NCBI GenBank assembly: GCA_030151225.1
Contig: JASLEG010000217.1
Span: forward strand, 1 to 38,837
Source of the DNA: Burkholderia sp.
GTDB lineage: Bacteria; Pseudomonadota; Gammaproteobacteria; Burkholderiales; Burkholderiaceae
DNA length: 38,837 nt
Reading direction: 5' to 3'
A program made the position numbers and the translations under genes. How positions within the stretch are numbered: position 1 is the stretch's first letter; each line of letters opens with the position of its first letter. The notes under the pieces are model-generated. The model did not search any database. It was not told the DNA's origin and saw only the letters and a program-made list of their open reading frames with translations. Positions 8,136 through 15,818 of this stretch are shown one piece after another.

Positions 8136-9437
8136 GTGTCCCGCAATCACGACGAGAAGTTCTGGCAGAACGCCAAACAGCACCTGATCCGCTACGGCGG
8201 CAGCTTCGAACCGATGATCGTGGAGCGCGCGCAGGGCAGCTTCGTGTACGACGCGGACGGCCGCGCGATCCTCGATTTCACCTCGGGGCAGATGAGCGCC
8301 GTGCTCGGCCACAGCCATCCCGAGATCGTCGCCGTGATCAACGAATACGCGGGCAAGCTCGACCACCTGTTCAGCGGCATGCTGTCGAGGCCGGTGGTGG
8401 ACCTGGCCACGCGGCTGGCCGAGATCACGCCGCCGGGGCTCGACCGCGCGCTGCTGCTGAGCACCGGTGCCGAATCGAACGAGGCCGCGATCCGCATGGC
8501 CAAGCTCGTGACCGGCAGGTACGAGGTGGTGGGCTTCGCGCAGTCGTGGCACGGCATGACCGGCCACGCGGCCTCGGCCACCTACAGCGCCGGCCGCAAG
8601 GGCGTGGGCCCGGCCGCGGTCGGCTCGTTCGCGATTCCGGCGCCGTTCACCTACCGGCCGCGCTTCGGGCGCGACGGCCATTACGACTACCTGGCCGAGC
8701 TCGACTACGCGTTCGACCTGGTCGATCGCCAGTCGAGCGGCAACCTCGCCGCGTTCATCGCCGAGCCGATCCTGAGCTCGGGCGGCATCATCGAGCTGCC
8801 GCCCGGCTATCTGGCCGCGCTCAAGCGCAAGTGCGAGGAGCGCGGCATGCTGCTGATCCTCGACGAGGCGCAGACGGGCGTGGGCCGCACCGGCACGATG
8901 TTCGCGTTCGAGCGCGACGGCGTGACGCCCGACATCCTCACGCTGTCGAAGACGCTCGGCGCCGGCCTGCCGCTCGCGGCGGTGGTGACCTCGGCCGAGA
9001 TCGAGGAGCGCGCGCACGAGCGCGGCTACCTGTTCTACACGACGCACGTGTCCGATCCGCTGCCGGCCGCGGTGGGCCTGCGCGTGCTGGACGTGGTGGC
9101 GGGCGAGGGGCTGGTGGCGCGCGCGGGCCGCATGGGCGAGCGGCTGCGCAACGGGCTGCTGGGCCTGATGGAGCGCTTCGACTGCATCGGCGACGTGCGC
9201 GGCCGCGGGCTGCTGCTCGGCATGGAAGTGGTGAAGGATCGCCGCAGCAAGGCGCCGGCCGACGGGCTCGGCGCGAAGATCACGCGCGAGTGCATGAACC
9301 TCGGTCTCAGCATGAACATCGTGCAGTTGCCGGGCATGGGCGGCGTGTTCCGCATCGCGCCGCCGCTGACGGTCAGCGAGCAGGAAATCGATCTGGGCGT
9401 GGAGCTGCTGGGCAAGGCCATCGAACGCTCGATCTGA
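8136..9437 (+). CDS. dgdA: 2,2-dialkylglycine decarboxylase
   Basis: This PLP enzyme of 433 residues combines oxidative decarboxylation of 2,2-dialkylglycines (for example 2-aminoisobutyrate to acetone and CO2) with transamination of pyruvate to L-alanine. It is cytoplasmic and of the class III aminotransferase fold. The residues known to matter in the B. cepacia enzyme fall at the same numbers: Q52 (TSGQMSAV), W138 (AQSWHGM), K272, the PLP lysine (LSKTLGAG), and R406 (FRIAPPL). The length also agrees. The start is GTG at 8136, supported by AGGAGA at 8124-8129. It is divergent from dgdR and convergent with ohr, sharing the hairpin at 9472-9499. The gene would let the cell use alpha,alpha-dialkyl amino acids, which occur in fungal peptaibols, as nitrogen or carbon source. 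Assignment very secure. Confidence 0.96.
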   Translation: MSRNHDEKFWQNAKQHLIRYGGSFEPMIVERAQGSFVYDADGRAILDFTSGQMSAVLGHSHPEIVAVINEYAGKLDHLFSGMLSRPVVDLATRLAEITPPGLDRALLLSTGAESNEAAIRMAKLVTGRYEVVGFAQSWHGMTGHAASATYSAGRKGVGPAAVGSFAIPAPFTYRPRFGRDGHYDYLAELDYAFDLVDRQSSGNLAAFIAEPILSSGGIIELPPGYLAALKRKCEERGMLLILDEAQTGVGRTGTMFAFERDGVTPDILTLSKTLGAGLPLAAVVTSAEIEERAHERGYLFYTTHVSDPLPAAVGLRVLDVVAGEGLVARAGRMGERLRNGLLGLMERFDCIGDVRGRGLLLGMEVVKDRRSKAPADGLGAKITRECMNLGLSMNIVQLPGMGGVFRIAPPLTVSEQEIDLGVELLGKAIERSI

Positions 9438-9467
9438 GGCCGGCGCGGGCTGTCGCCCGCAGCGACG

Positions 9468-9499
9468 AAAAAGGGCGACGACCTCGCGGTCGTCGCCCT
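9468..9499 (-). terminator. Hairpin terminator shared by ohr and dgdA
   Basis: A perfect 12-bp stem (9472-9483 with 9488-9499) closes on a TCGC loop. On the minus strand it runs into TTTTT (9468-9472), a classic intrinsic terminator for ohr. In the dgdA direction the T-run is poor, but the stem should still pause transcription. Confidence 0.85.
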
Positions 9500-9521
9500 C
9501 TGGTTTGGTGGTGCCGCGCGA

Positions 9522-9953
9522 TCAGCCGCGCGTGGTGGTCTTCACGTCGACGCTGGCCTTGATCGCGTTCGAATACGGACAGATCGTGTGCGTGACCTCG
9601 GTCAGCTTGGCCGCGTCCGCCTCGGCCAGGCCGGGCAGGTACACGTCGAGTTCGGCCGTGATGCCGAAGCCGCCTTCCGAGCGCGGGCCGATGCCGATCG
9701 TGGCGGTGACCGTGGTGCCGTCGGGCACCTTGATCTTGGTCTGCTGCGAGGCGACGCGCATCGCGCCCAGATAGCAGGCCGAATAGCCGAGCGCGAACAG
9801 CTTCTCGGGGTTGGCGCCGTCGCCGCCGGGGCCGCCGAGTTCCTTCGGCACCGTGAGCTGGAACGACAGCGTGCCGTCGGCGAGTTCGGTCTTGCCGTCG
9901 CGGCCACCGCCGCTCGCGGTGGCGGTGGTCTTGTATTTCGCATCAACTGACAT
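9522..9953 (-). CDS. ohr: Organic hydroperoxide resistance protein Ohr
   Basis: Ohr is a thiol peroxidase that reduces organic and fatty-acid hydroperoxides with lipoylated proteins as reductant. This copy has 143 residues, the normal family length. The catalytic pair is present, C60 (GYSACYLGAM) and C125 (THTICPYSNA), as are the conserved R18 and E50 that tune the peroxidatic cysteine. AGGAGC precedes ATG at 9953 at good spacing. No ohrR is adjacent and I see no clear OhrR site upstream; only a GGCAGG/CCTGCC dyad lies in the leader region. It ends at the strong terminator shared with dgdA. Cytoplasmic, monocistronic. Confidence 0.95.
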   Translation of the reverse strand: MSVDAKYKTTATASGGGRDGKTELADGTLSFQLTVPKELGGPGGDGANPEKLFALGYSACYLGAMRVASQQTKIKVPDGTTVTATIGIGPRSEGGFGITAELDVYLPGLAEADAAKLTEVTHTICPYSNAIKASVDVKTTTRG

Positions 9954-10125
9954 GGACTGCTCCTGTTTCGAGTTGGCAGGGCAAAGCGCCTGCCATGTTA
10001 GGGGGCGGCGCGCGATTCGTCCAGCCGGCGGCGCGCGCTCGCGGAGCACGCGGCGCGCAGCGCGGGCAGGGCGGCTCGATCGCGATGAAGCCTCAGCAAA
10101 CGCCGAGCCCGGTATCGGTCCGTCG

Positions 10126-10605
10126 TCATGCGTCGCTGCCGACCGGCACGTCGAGCCCCGCCTTCACCCGATCCATCGCCACCAGCGTCTTGAAGCGCTT
10201 CACGTTGTTGTTCGCGAAGAACAGCCGCCGCGTCAGCGCGTTGTACTGCTCCATGTTGCGCACCACCACGATCAGCACGAAATCCCATTCGCCGGCCACG
10301 TAGTAGCACTGCTGGATCTGCGCGCACTGCGCGAAGCTGCGCTTCATCGCGTCGAGCAGGTCGAGCTGCTCGCTCTCCACCTCCACGTTGACCACGATCG
10401 TGAGCGGATGATCGGTGCGCTCGGGCGAGACCACGGCCGTGTAGCGCTCGATCACGCCCTCGTCGGCGAGCCGGCGCAGGCGCCGGTTGACGGCCGCGGT
10501 GGACAGGTTCACGCGCGCGCCGAGCTCGCTTTGCGGCAGCTGCGCGTCGCGCTGGAGTTCGGCCAGCAGCTTGCGGTCGTAGGTGTCGAGTGGGGTGGTG
10601 GGCAT
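10126..10605 (-). CDS. Lrp/AsnC-family regulator of the diaminopropionate operon
   Basis: This is a 159-residue regulator of normal family length. The N-terminal helix-turn-helix (about residues 8-60) shows LDTYDRKLLAELQRDAQL, SELGARVNLSTAAVNRRLRRL and EGVIERYTAVV. The C-terminal RAM/ligand-binding domain (about 67-150) has VNVEVES, QIQQCYYVAGEWDFVLIV and NMEQYNALTRRLFF. It is divergent from the ammonia-lyase gene, so it most likely senses an amino acid substrate of that operon and controls it and itself. An AT-richer dyad lies in the shared gap. ATG at 10605. Family certain, target inferred from position. Confidence 0.9.
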   Translation of the reverse strand: MPTTPLDTYDRKLLAELQRDAQLPQSELGARVNLSTAAVNRRLRRLADEGVIERYTAVVSPERTDHPLTIVVNVEVESEQLDLLDAMKRSFAQCAQIQQCYYVAGEWDFVLIVVVRNMEQYNALTRRLFFANNNVKRFKTLVAMDRVKAGLDVPVGSDA

Positions 10606-10641
10606 GGTGGCGGCGGATCGCGTGACGGGGAAAAACGATAG

Positions 10642-10679
10642 GAATTTGCGTTCGAGGGGCCATCAACGCGAGGAAATTC
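10642..10679. promoter_or_regulatory. Imperfect dyad in the AsnC/dpaL divergent gap
   Basis: GAATTTGCGTT (10642-10652) faces AACGCGAGGAAATTC (10665-10679). The outer GAATTT/AAATTC and inner GCGTT/AACGC parts match as inverted repeats. It lies between the two divergent starts and is a reasonable Lrp/AsnC-type operator candidate. Confidence 0.4.
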
Positions 10680-10760
10680 ACGGTAACGGGAAATATTATT
10701 GTGCTCAAGCCGCGCGCCGCCCACAAGCGGCCGGCATTCATCACCGGAGCCCGCCCGATC

Positions 10761-11990
10761 ATGCTGTACGACAACCCCCGCGCGACCCGCGCGCCCTATC
10801 CCGACGCGCTGCGGCGCATCCTCAATGCCGACGCGGCCGCCGAGAGCGGCGCGTGGCTCGCCCACTGGCCGCTGGTCGGCCCCGCCGCCACGCCGCTGTG
10901 GCAGCTGCCCGGCACGGCGGCGCGGCTCGGCATCGCGCAGCTGGCCGTGAAGGACGAGGCGCTGCGCTCGCCGCTCGGCAGCTTCAAGGCGCTCGGCGCG
11001 CCGGTGGCGCTGCTGCGGCTGATCCTGCGCCTGATGCCGGCGCACGACCTCGATCCGGTCGCGCTGATCGGCGGCCGGCACGCGGCCGCGCTGGCCTCCC
11101 TGACCGCGATCAGCGCCACCGACGGCAATCACGGCAGGGCGCTCGCGGCGGCCGCGCAGGCCGTGGGCTGCGCGTGCGTGATCGTGCTGCATGCGCACGT
11201 GAGCGCCGAGCGCGAGCAGGCGATCGCGGCCTTCGGCGCGCGCATCGTGCGCGTCGACGGCAATTACGACGCCTCGGTCGAGCACGCGGCGCGGCTCGCG
11301 GCCGAGCACGGCTGGCACGTGGTGTCCGACACCTCCTACGCGGGCTACGAGGCGATCCCGCGCGATGTCATGCAGGGCTACGGCGTGATCGCCGCGGAAT
11401 GCGCGACGCAGCAGCCCGAGCCGCAACTGGGACCCTTCACGCACGTGTTCCTGCAGGGCGGCGTGGGCGGGCTCGCGGCCGGCGTCGCGAGCCACATCTG
11501 GGAGCGACTCGGCGCGCGACGCCCGCGCTTCGTGGTGGTCGAGCCGCATCAGGCAGACTGCCTGCTGCAGAGCGCGATCGCCGGCCGCGCGGCGCGCGCC
11601 ACCGGCCGCGTGGATTCGGTGATGGCGGGGCTGGCCTGCGGCGAGGCCTCGCCGCTCGCGTGGCAGATCCTGCAGCCGTGCATCGACGCGTTCCTGACGA
11701 TCGACGACCGCGACGCGCTCGCCGCCGCGCGCGCGCTCGCCGCCGGCGCCGACGGCGACGTGCCGATCGTGGCCGGCGAATCGGGCGCGGCCGGCTACGC
11801 GGGGCTCGCCGTGCTGCTGCGCGAGCCGGCGCTGGCCGCGCGGGTGGGGCTCGATGCCGGCTCGCGGGTGCTGCTGATCAACACCGAGGGCGCTACCGCG
11901 CCGGCCGATTACGCGGCGCACACGGGCCAGACCGCCGAGGCCGTGGCCGCACGCCGCGAGGCCTGGCTGGCCGCGCATCGGCCGCGCTGA
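10761..11990 (+). CDS. dpaL: Diaminopropionate ammonia-lyase
   Basis: This fold-type II PLP enzyme of 409 residues converts 2,3-diaminopropionate to pyruvate and two ammonia. The PLP lysine is K76 (SPLGSFKALGAP). D121 (SATDGNHGR) and D190 (VVSDTSYAGYE) correspond within one position to the two catalytic aspartates of the E. coli enzyme, which act on the D and L isomers. The phosphate-binding loop is GGVGGLAAG. Their presence favours diaminopropionate lyase over ordinary threonine or serine dehydratase. ATG at 10761, with GGAG upstream, starts the family-like MLYDNPRA; GTG at 10701 would add 20 poorly conserved residues. The stop is 19 bases from the next start, so it forms an operon with the M20 amidohydrolase. 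Confidence 0.88.
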   Translation: MLYDNPRATRAPYPDALRRILNADAAAESGAWLAHWPLVGPAATPLWQLPGTAARLGIAQLAVKDEALRSPLGSFKALGAPVALLRLILRLMPAHDLDPVALIGGRHAAALASLTAISATDGNHGRALAAAAQAVGCACVIVLHAHVSAEREQAIAAFGARIVRVDGNYDASVEHAARLAAEHGWHVVSDTSYAGYEAIPRDVMQGYGVIAAECATQQPEPQLGPFTHVFLQGGVGGLAAGVASHIWERLGARRPRFVVVEPHQADCLLQSAIAGRAARATGRVDSVMAGLACGEASPLAWQILQPCIDAFLTIDDRDALAAARALAAGADGDVPIVAGESGAAGYAGLAVLLREPALAARVGLDAGSRVLLINTEGATAPADYAAHTGQTAEAVAARREAWLAAHRPR

Positions 11991-12009
11991 ACCGAACCAC
12001 GAACGACAC

Positions 12010-13212
12010 ATGACGCGCAACGAGGACATCGCCATGGAACGCTCCCTGCAACAGCAACTGGCCGGCTGGCGCCGGCAATTCCACCGCTACCCGGAAACCG
12101 GCTTCGAGGAGGTGCGCACCGCCGACACCGTCGCGCGCATCCTGTCGACGCTCGGGCTCGAGGTGCATCGCGGCATCGGCGGCACCGGGCTGGTGGCGAA
12201 CCTGCGCGGCAAGGGCGGCCGGCCCGGCGGTGATACACGCGCGATCGCGATCCGCGCCGAGATGGACGCGCTCGCGATCGACGAGCAGGCGCCGGGCCGT
12301 GATTACGCCTCGTGCGTGCCGGGCCGCATGCACGCGTGCGGCCACGACGGCCACATGTCGATGGTGCTCGGCGCCGCGCGGTTGCTGGCCGAGCGGCGCG
12401 ATTTCGACGGCATCGTGCGCTTCGTGTTCCAGCCCGCCGAGGAGCACGGGCGCGGCGCGAAGGCGATGATGGCCGACGGCCTGTTCGAGCGCTTTCCGGT
12501 GGCGGCGATCTTCGGCGCGCACAACATGCCGGGCCTGCGCGCGGGCAGCTTCGCGACGCGCGCGGGCGGCATCATGGCGAGCGAGGACAATTTCGTGATC
12601 CACGTGCGCGGCCGCGGCACGCACGCGGCGCGCCCGCAGATGGGCATCGATCCGATCGTGATCGCCTCGCAGATCGTGCTGGCGCTGCAGACGGTGGTGT
12701 CGCGCAATCTCGATCCGGGCCTGCAGGCCGTGATCTCGTGCACCGAATTCGTGACCGACGGGCTGCGCAACGTGATCCCGTCGAACGTCACGATCCGCGG
12801 CGACACGCGCAGCTACGACGCCGGCGTGCAGGCGATGCTCGCCGCGCGCATGCGCGAGATCGCCGAGGGCATCTGCCACGCGCACGGCGCGCAGTGCGAA
12901 TTCGCGTACACGCACGAGTTCGCGCCCACCGTGAATTCGCCCGAATACGTCGCGCTCGCGGTGGAGGCCGCCACCCGCGTGGCCGGCGCCGAGGCCGTGG
13001 ACGCGAACGTGCAGCCGATGATGATCTCCGAGGATTTCGGGGCCTTCCTGCAGGCGGTGCCCGGCAACTTCGTGTTCATCGGCAACGGCGAGCTGCCGGG
13101 CGAGGGCGGCACGCCGCTGCACAACGCCGGCTACGACTTCAACGACGCGATCCTGCCGGCCGGCGCGCGCTACTTCGCCGAGCTCGCGCGGCTGGCGCTG
13201 GCCGCGGCCTGA
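12010..13212 (+). CDS. M20-family amidohydrolase (N-acyl amino acid deacylase type)
   Basis: This metallo-amidohydrolase of 400 residues belongs to the M20D branch (hippurate hydrolase, IAA-amino acid hydrolase, N-acyl-amino acid amidohydrolase). Metal ligands are visible: C110 and H112 (HACGHDGHM), E144-E145 (QPAEEHGRG), H171 (GAHNMPG) and a C-terminal His in PLHNAGYDFND. The dimerisation or lid domain lies in the middle (about 190-300). There is no signal peptide, so it is cytoplasmic. It follows dpaL by 19 bases and is surely co-transcribed. That context suggests it removes an acyl group from an N-acylated diaminopropionate or related amino acid before deamination, which is inference. ATG at 12034 (MERSLQQQ) is an alternative start, eight residues shorter. 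Confidence 0.88.
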   Translation: MTRNEDIAMERSLQQQLAGWRRQFHRYPETGFEEVRTADTVARILSTLGLEVHRGIGGTGLVANLRGKGGRPGGDTRAIAIRAEMDALAIDEQAPGRDYASCVPGRMHACGHDGHMSMVLGAARLLAERRDFDGIVRFVFQPAEEHGRGAKAMMADGLFERFPVAAIFGAHNMPGLRAGSFATRAGGIMASEDNFVIHVRGRGTHAARPQMGIDPIVIASQIVLALQTVVSRNLDPGLQAVISCTEFVTDGLRNVIPSNVTIRGDTRSYDAGVQAMLAARMREIAEGICHAHGAQCEFAYTHEFAPTVNSPEYVALAVEAATRVAGAEAVDANVQPMMISEDFGAFLQAVPGNFVFIGNGELPGEGGTPLHNAGYDFNDAILPAGARYFAELARLALAAA

Positions 13213-13222
13213 CGCTGGGCCG

Positions 13223-13544
13223 TCATGGGGCCGGCGGGCTCGCGCCGAGCAGCGCCACCAGGCGGCGGATGTCGGTGCGCCCGGCCTTCGCGCGCGTGAC
13301 GAACGCGCAATACGGATGCCCCAGCCGCAGCGATACCGGCGACAGCGATCAGCCGGCCGGCCTCGAGGTCGGCACGCGTCATCACTGGCCCACCCGCCGC
13401 CCGCGCGACGGATCGGGACGCGCGCGGCCGCCGCTGCCGTCGCCGGCCTTCTCGAACCAGTCGCGCCAGGTCGGATGCGAGGCGTAGTTCGGCCCCCAGT
13501 TGGTGTGGATGAACAGGCTCTCGTGCAGCGCCGACAGGCCCGCG
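13223..13544 (-). pseudogene. LysR-type regulator remnant (effector domain only)
   Basis: Read on the minus strand, three frames in turn give pieces of a LysR effector domain. First comes LHESLFIHTNWGP with HPTWRDWFEKAG and RPDPSRGRRVGQ, ending at TGA 13382-13384. Then, one frame over, TRADLEAGRLIAVAGI. Then, in the third frame, LRLGHPYCAFVTRAKAGR followed by IRRLVALLG, ending at 13223. The DNA-binding half is missing, the middle of the domain is deleted, and at least one frameshift follows. It abuts the opposite-strand binding-protein fragment at about 13545. Clearly non-functional; the LysR origin is my reading of the motifs. Confidence 0.6.
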
Positions 13545-13946
13545 ATCGACCGCCTGCGCACCGCGCTGAAGGGCAGGACGATCGGCATCCAGACCGGCAC
13601 CGCCTACACCGACTTCATCGACCGCAACTTCCGCGACGTGGCCACGATCCGCGAATACAAGAAGTCGCCGGAGCGCGATCTGGACCTGTCGATGGGCCGC
13701 ATCGACGTGGCCTTCGACGATCTCAGCTATTTCTCGACGGTGCTGCAGGCGCCCGCCAACGGGTCGCTCGCGCTGACGGGGCCGAAGCTCGGCGGCACGA
13801 TCTGGGGTGCGGGCGAGGCGCTCGCGTTCCGCCAGGGCGATACGGACCTGAAGGGGCGCTTCGACACGGCGCTCACTGCCGCGATCGCGGACGGCACCGT
13901 GAAGCGCCTGTCGGAGAAGTGGTTCAGGACCAGCATCACGCCGTGA
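13545..13946 (+). pseudogene. 3' half of an amino-acid ABC transporter binding protein gene
   Basis: The frame reads IDRLRTALKGRTIGIQTGTAY, then FRDVATIREYKKSPERDLDLS, GRIDVAFDDLSYF, a KLGGTIWGAGEALAFRQGD segment and the C-terminal AAIADGTVKRLSEKWF. This is the second lobe of a SBP_bac_3 (HisJ/ArtJ-like) protein. The first lobe and the signal peptide are absent; upstream the frame enters the antisense of the LysR remnant. An ATG at 13500 could start a chimeric product of 148 residues, but it would lack export and half of the ligand site. No permease or ATPase gene is nearby. A deletion joining two formerly separate genes is the simplest explanation. Confidence 0.72.
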
Positions 13947-13983
13947 AGCCGTGAAGCCGTGACGCGTGGCGCCGCCGCGGAGG

Positions 13984-14808
13984 CTATTTGCGGCCCGTCC
14001 ATTTCGTGACCTTGTGCACGAGCCACGCGTTGTAGTGCATGTCCTCGGCATCCTTCGGCAACATGCCCGTGGTATCCACGTTGGCTTCCCACGGGCGATT
14101 CGGCTTCTTCGCGGCATGCCTGTCGTAGATTTGTCGCAATGGCTCCTGATACGGCTCGAACGTGCTGTCGATCGTGCCGAGCTTGCGCAGGCGGGCAGCG
14201 CCGCCGTCGCCGGCGCCGGTATAGCCGAGCTCGTGATCGGCGAAGTCGGCCTTCGGCAGGTTGCCGTGCTTGACCCGGTACAGGTTGATCATCGCGTCGG
14301 CCAGCGCCGCATTGCTGCCGCGACTGTATTCGGACACGCCGATTTCACCTGCCATTTCCACGGCGGCGCGCCGCGCGCTTTTCGTCGTGCTGGTGAGTCC
14401 CTTGGTGATGTGCGTGCCCTTGAGCACGCGCATCGCATCGGTAGCGCCCCTGCCACTGCCCTGCATCGATCCGAGGATCGTCGGAAACGAGCGTGCGCTG
14501 CTTCCGACGCCCGACGTGCTGACGTTGTGCTTGCCGATTTCGTAGCCGCCGGTGCTCGCCTTGACGATGTTGGTCTTGAAGTCGCCGTGCCGATAGGCGA
14601 GCGAGACCTGGCCAGTGAGGTTCGTGCCCGCGACGCCGTATTGATGGTGAACCACCAGCGCGCGCTTCTTGACCACCTTGCCGGTGATGTCCGACCATTT
14701 TTCCTGCGTGACGGTCTGCTCTCTTACTGCGACCGCCGGCGGTCTGCTCACGACGTTCGCCTGACCGAGCATTTGCGAGAAGCTGCGTTTCTTGGAATTG
14801 GCCGACAT
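13984..14808 (-). CDS. Unrecognised 274-residue protein, probably acquired
   Basis: The gene starts with ATG at 14808 behind a good GGAGCG site and ends with TAG at 13984. There is no signal peptide or membrane helix. The first 60 residues are polar and Ser/Lys/Arg-rich (MSANSKKRSFSQMLGQ). The centre has Gly/Ser-rich stretches (STSGVGSSARSF, GSMQGSGRGATDAM) and a helical part (SARRAAVEMAGEIGVSEYSRG, then ALADAMINLYRVKHG). The C-terminal part carries ELGYTGAGDGGAARLRKLG and ends HYNAWLVHKVTKWTGRK. Its GC and third-position GC are visibly lower than its neighbours', and it lies beside two gene remnants, which suggests horizontal transfer. A flexible N-terminus and no membrane part would fit a secreted effector or toxin, but I see no diagnostic motif and assign no function. 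Confidence 0.65.
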   Translation of the reverse strand: MSANSKKRSFSQMLGQANVVSRPPAVAVREQTVTQEKWSDITGKVVKKRALVVHHQYGVAGTNLTGQVSLAYRHGDFKTNIVKASTGGYEIGKHNVSTSGVGSSARSFPTILGSMQGSGRGATDAMRVLKGTHITKGLTSTTKSARRAAVEMAGEIGVSEYSRGSNAALADAMINLYRVKHGNLPKADFADHELGYTGAGDGGAARLRKLGTIDSTFEPYQEPLRQIYDRHAAKKPNRPWEANVDTTGMLPKDAEDMHYNAWLVHKVTKWTGRK

Positions 14809-15228
14809 GCGACGCTCCGTTCGCGAAGGGGAGGGCTGATACGGGTGTTTCGCAAATTGCATGCCAACGGCACGTGCGTGCCGGATGCCGGTAGGGAACC
14901 GATACGGGCGCGAGGATGCCGCGGGCAGGGTGTTTTCTTGCCCGATGTCAGGGTGAAATCGCACCGGACCGGAGGCATGTTTCACCCAGGCAGCGCGCGG
15001 GCATGACGTCGTCGACGCAGCGGCACCGACCGGCCGGCGAGCCGGGGGCGGCCTCGTTCCGAGCTTCGACTGCCCGTCCGACACGATCCGCTGGGTGTAC
15101 CAGCGCACGGTCGCCGCTTACCACTTCTGACAATGTCGCCGCGTCGATCCGGTTAACATGTCCGCCGGTCCGCATGTCCGACCCGGCATGCGTGGCCCCG
15201 TTTTCACCAACCGATTGGAGCACCGACC
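14809..15228. other. Intergenic region with a possible gene scrap
   Basis: I see no complete gene. A plus-strand frame ending with TGA near 15127 reads LVPSFDCPSDTIRWVYQRT then VAAYHF. It looks protein-like but has no start context or recognisable family, and may be the tail of another decayed gene. The last 100 bases should hold the promoter of the DUF3597 gene. Confidence 0.4.
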
Positions 15229-15636
15229 ATGAGCATCTTTGGCGAAATCGTGAACAAGCTGTTCGGCAAGGCCAAGCCGGACCAGCCGCCGCCCGCCGCG
15301 GCACCGCAACCCGATCCGGCCGCCGCGCAGGCCGCCGCCCCGGTGGCCGATGCGGCTCCGGCGCCGGCACCGCTGTCCGACGTGGACGTGGCCGCCGTGA
15401 TGGACCAGCTCGCGAGCGAGAGCGGTCAGACGCTGAACTGGCGCACCTCGATCGTCGACACCATGAAGGTGCTCGGCGTGGACAGCAGCCTCGACCACCG
15501 CAAGCAGCTGGCGGCCGAGCTCAAGTACGACGGCGACACCGGCGATTCGGCCAGCATGAACATCTGGCTGCACAAGAAGCTGATGCAGGCGCTCGCGGCC
15601 AACGGCGGCAAGCTGCCGGCCGACCTGGCGAACTGA
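15229..15636 (+). CDS. DUF3597-domain protein
   Basis: This is a 135-residue protein starting MSIFGEIVNKLFGKAK, followed by an Ala/Pro-rich linker (about residues 18-50) and a DUF3597 domain (about 50-135) with VDVAAVMDQLA, LNWRTSIVDTMKVLGVDSSL, HRKQLAAELKYDG and NIWLHKKLMQALAANGGKLP. No signal peptide. A LysM-like or KLP-type small fold has been proposed for related proteins, but the family has no established function. A solid terminator follows at 15684-15728, so it is a single-gene transcript. The linker length is low-complexity and may vary between strains. Confidence 0.88.
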   Translation: MSIFGEIVNKLFGKAKPDQPPPAAAPQPDPAAAQAAAPVADAAPAPAPLSDVDVAAVMDQLASESGQTLNWRTSIVDTMKVLGVDSSLDHRKQLAAELKYDGDTGDSASMNIWLHKKLMQALAANGGKLPADLAN

Positions 15637-15683
15637 TCGCGCGATACGCGGGTACGCGCACAAGCGCCTGCGCGCACCCGAAG

Positions 15684-15728
15684 GGCCGATGCACGAACCG
15701 CGACGAGCGGGCCGGCATCGGCCTTTTT
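15684..15728 (+). terminator. Rho-independent terminator after the DUF3597 gene
   Basis: GGCCGATGC (15684-15692) pairs with GCATCGGCC (15715-15723) around a 22-base loop and is followed by TTTTT (15724-15728). Confidence 0.75.
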
Positions 15729-15818
15729 CGTTGCGACGCCGCGCGGCGCTCGCTACGATGACGGCCTGCCCGTTGCACGCCGTGCCTCTTCCTCATCCCC
15801 GCCCGACAGGAATCCGTC

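Noticed and set aside
9954..10125. OhrR operator in front of ohr
   Set aside because: No TACAATT/AATTGTA-like dyad is visible; only a GC-rich GGCAGG/CCTGCC repeat that occurs easily at this GC.
13500..13946. 148-codon ORF as an intact binding protein
   Set aside because: The first 15 codons are antisense of the LysR remnant, and the signal peptide and first lobe are missing.
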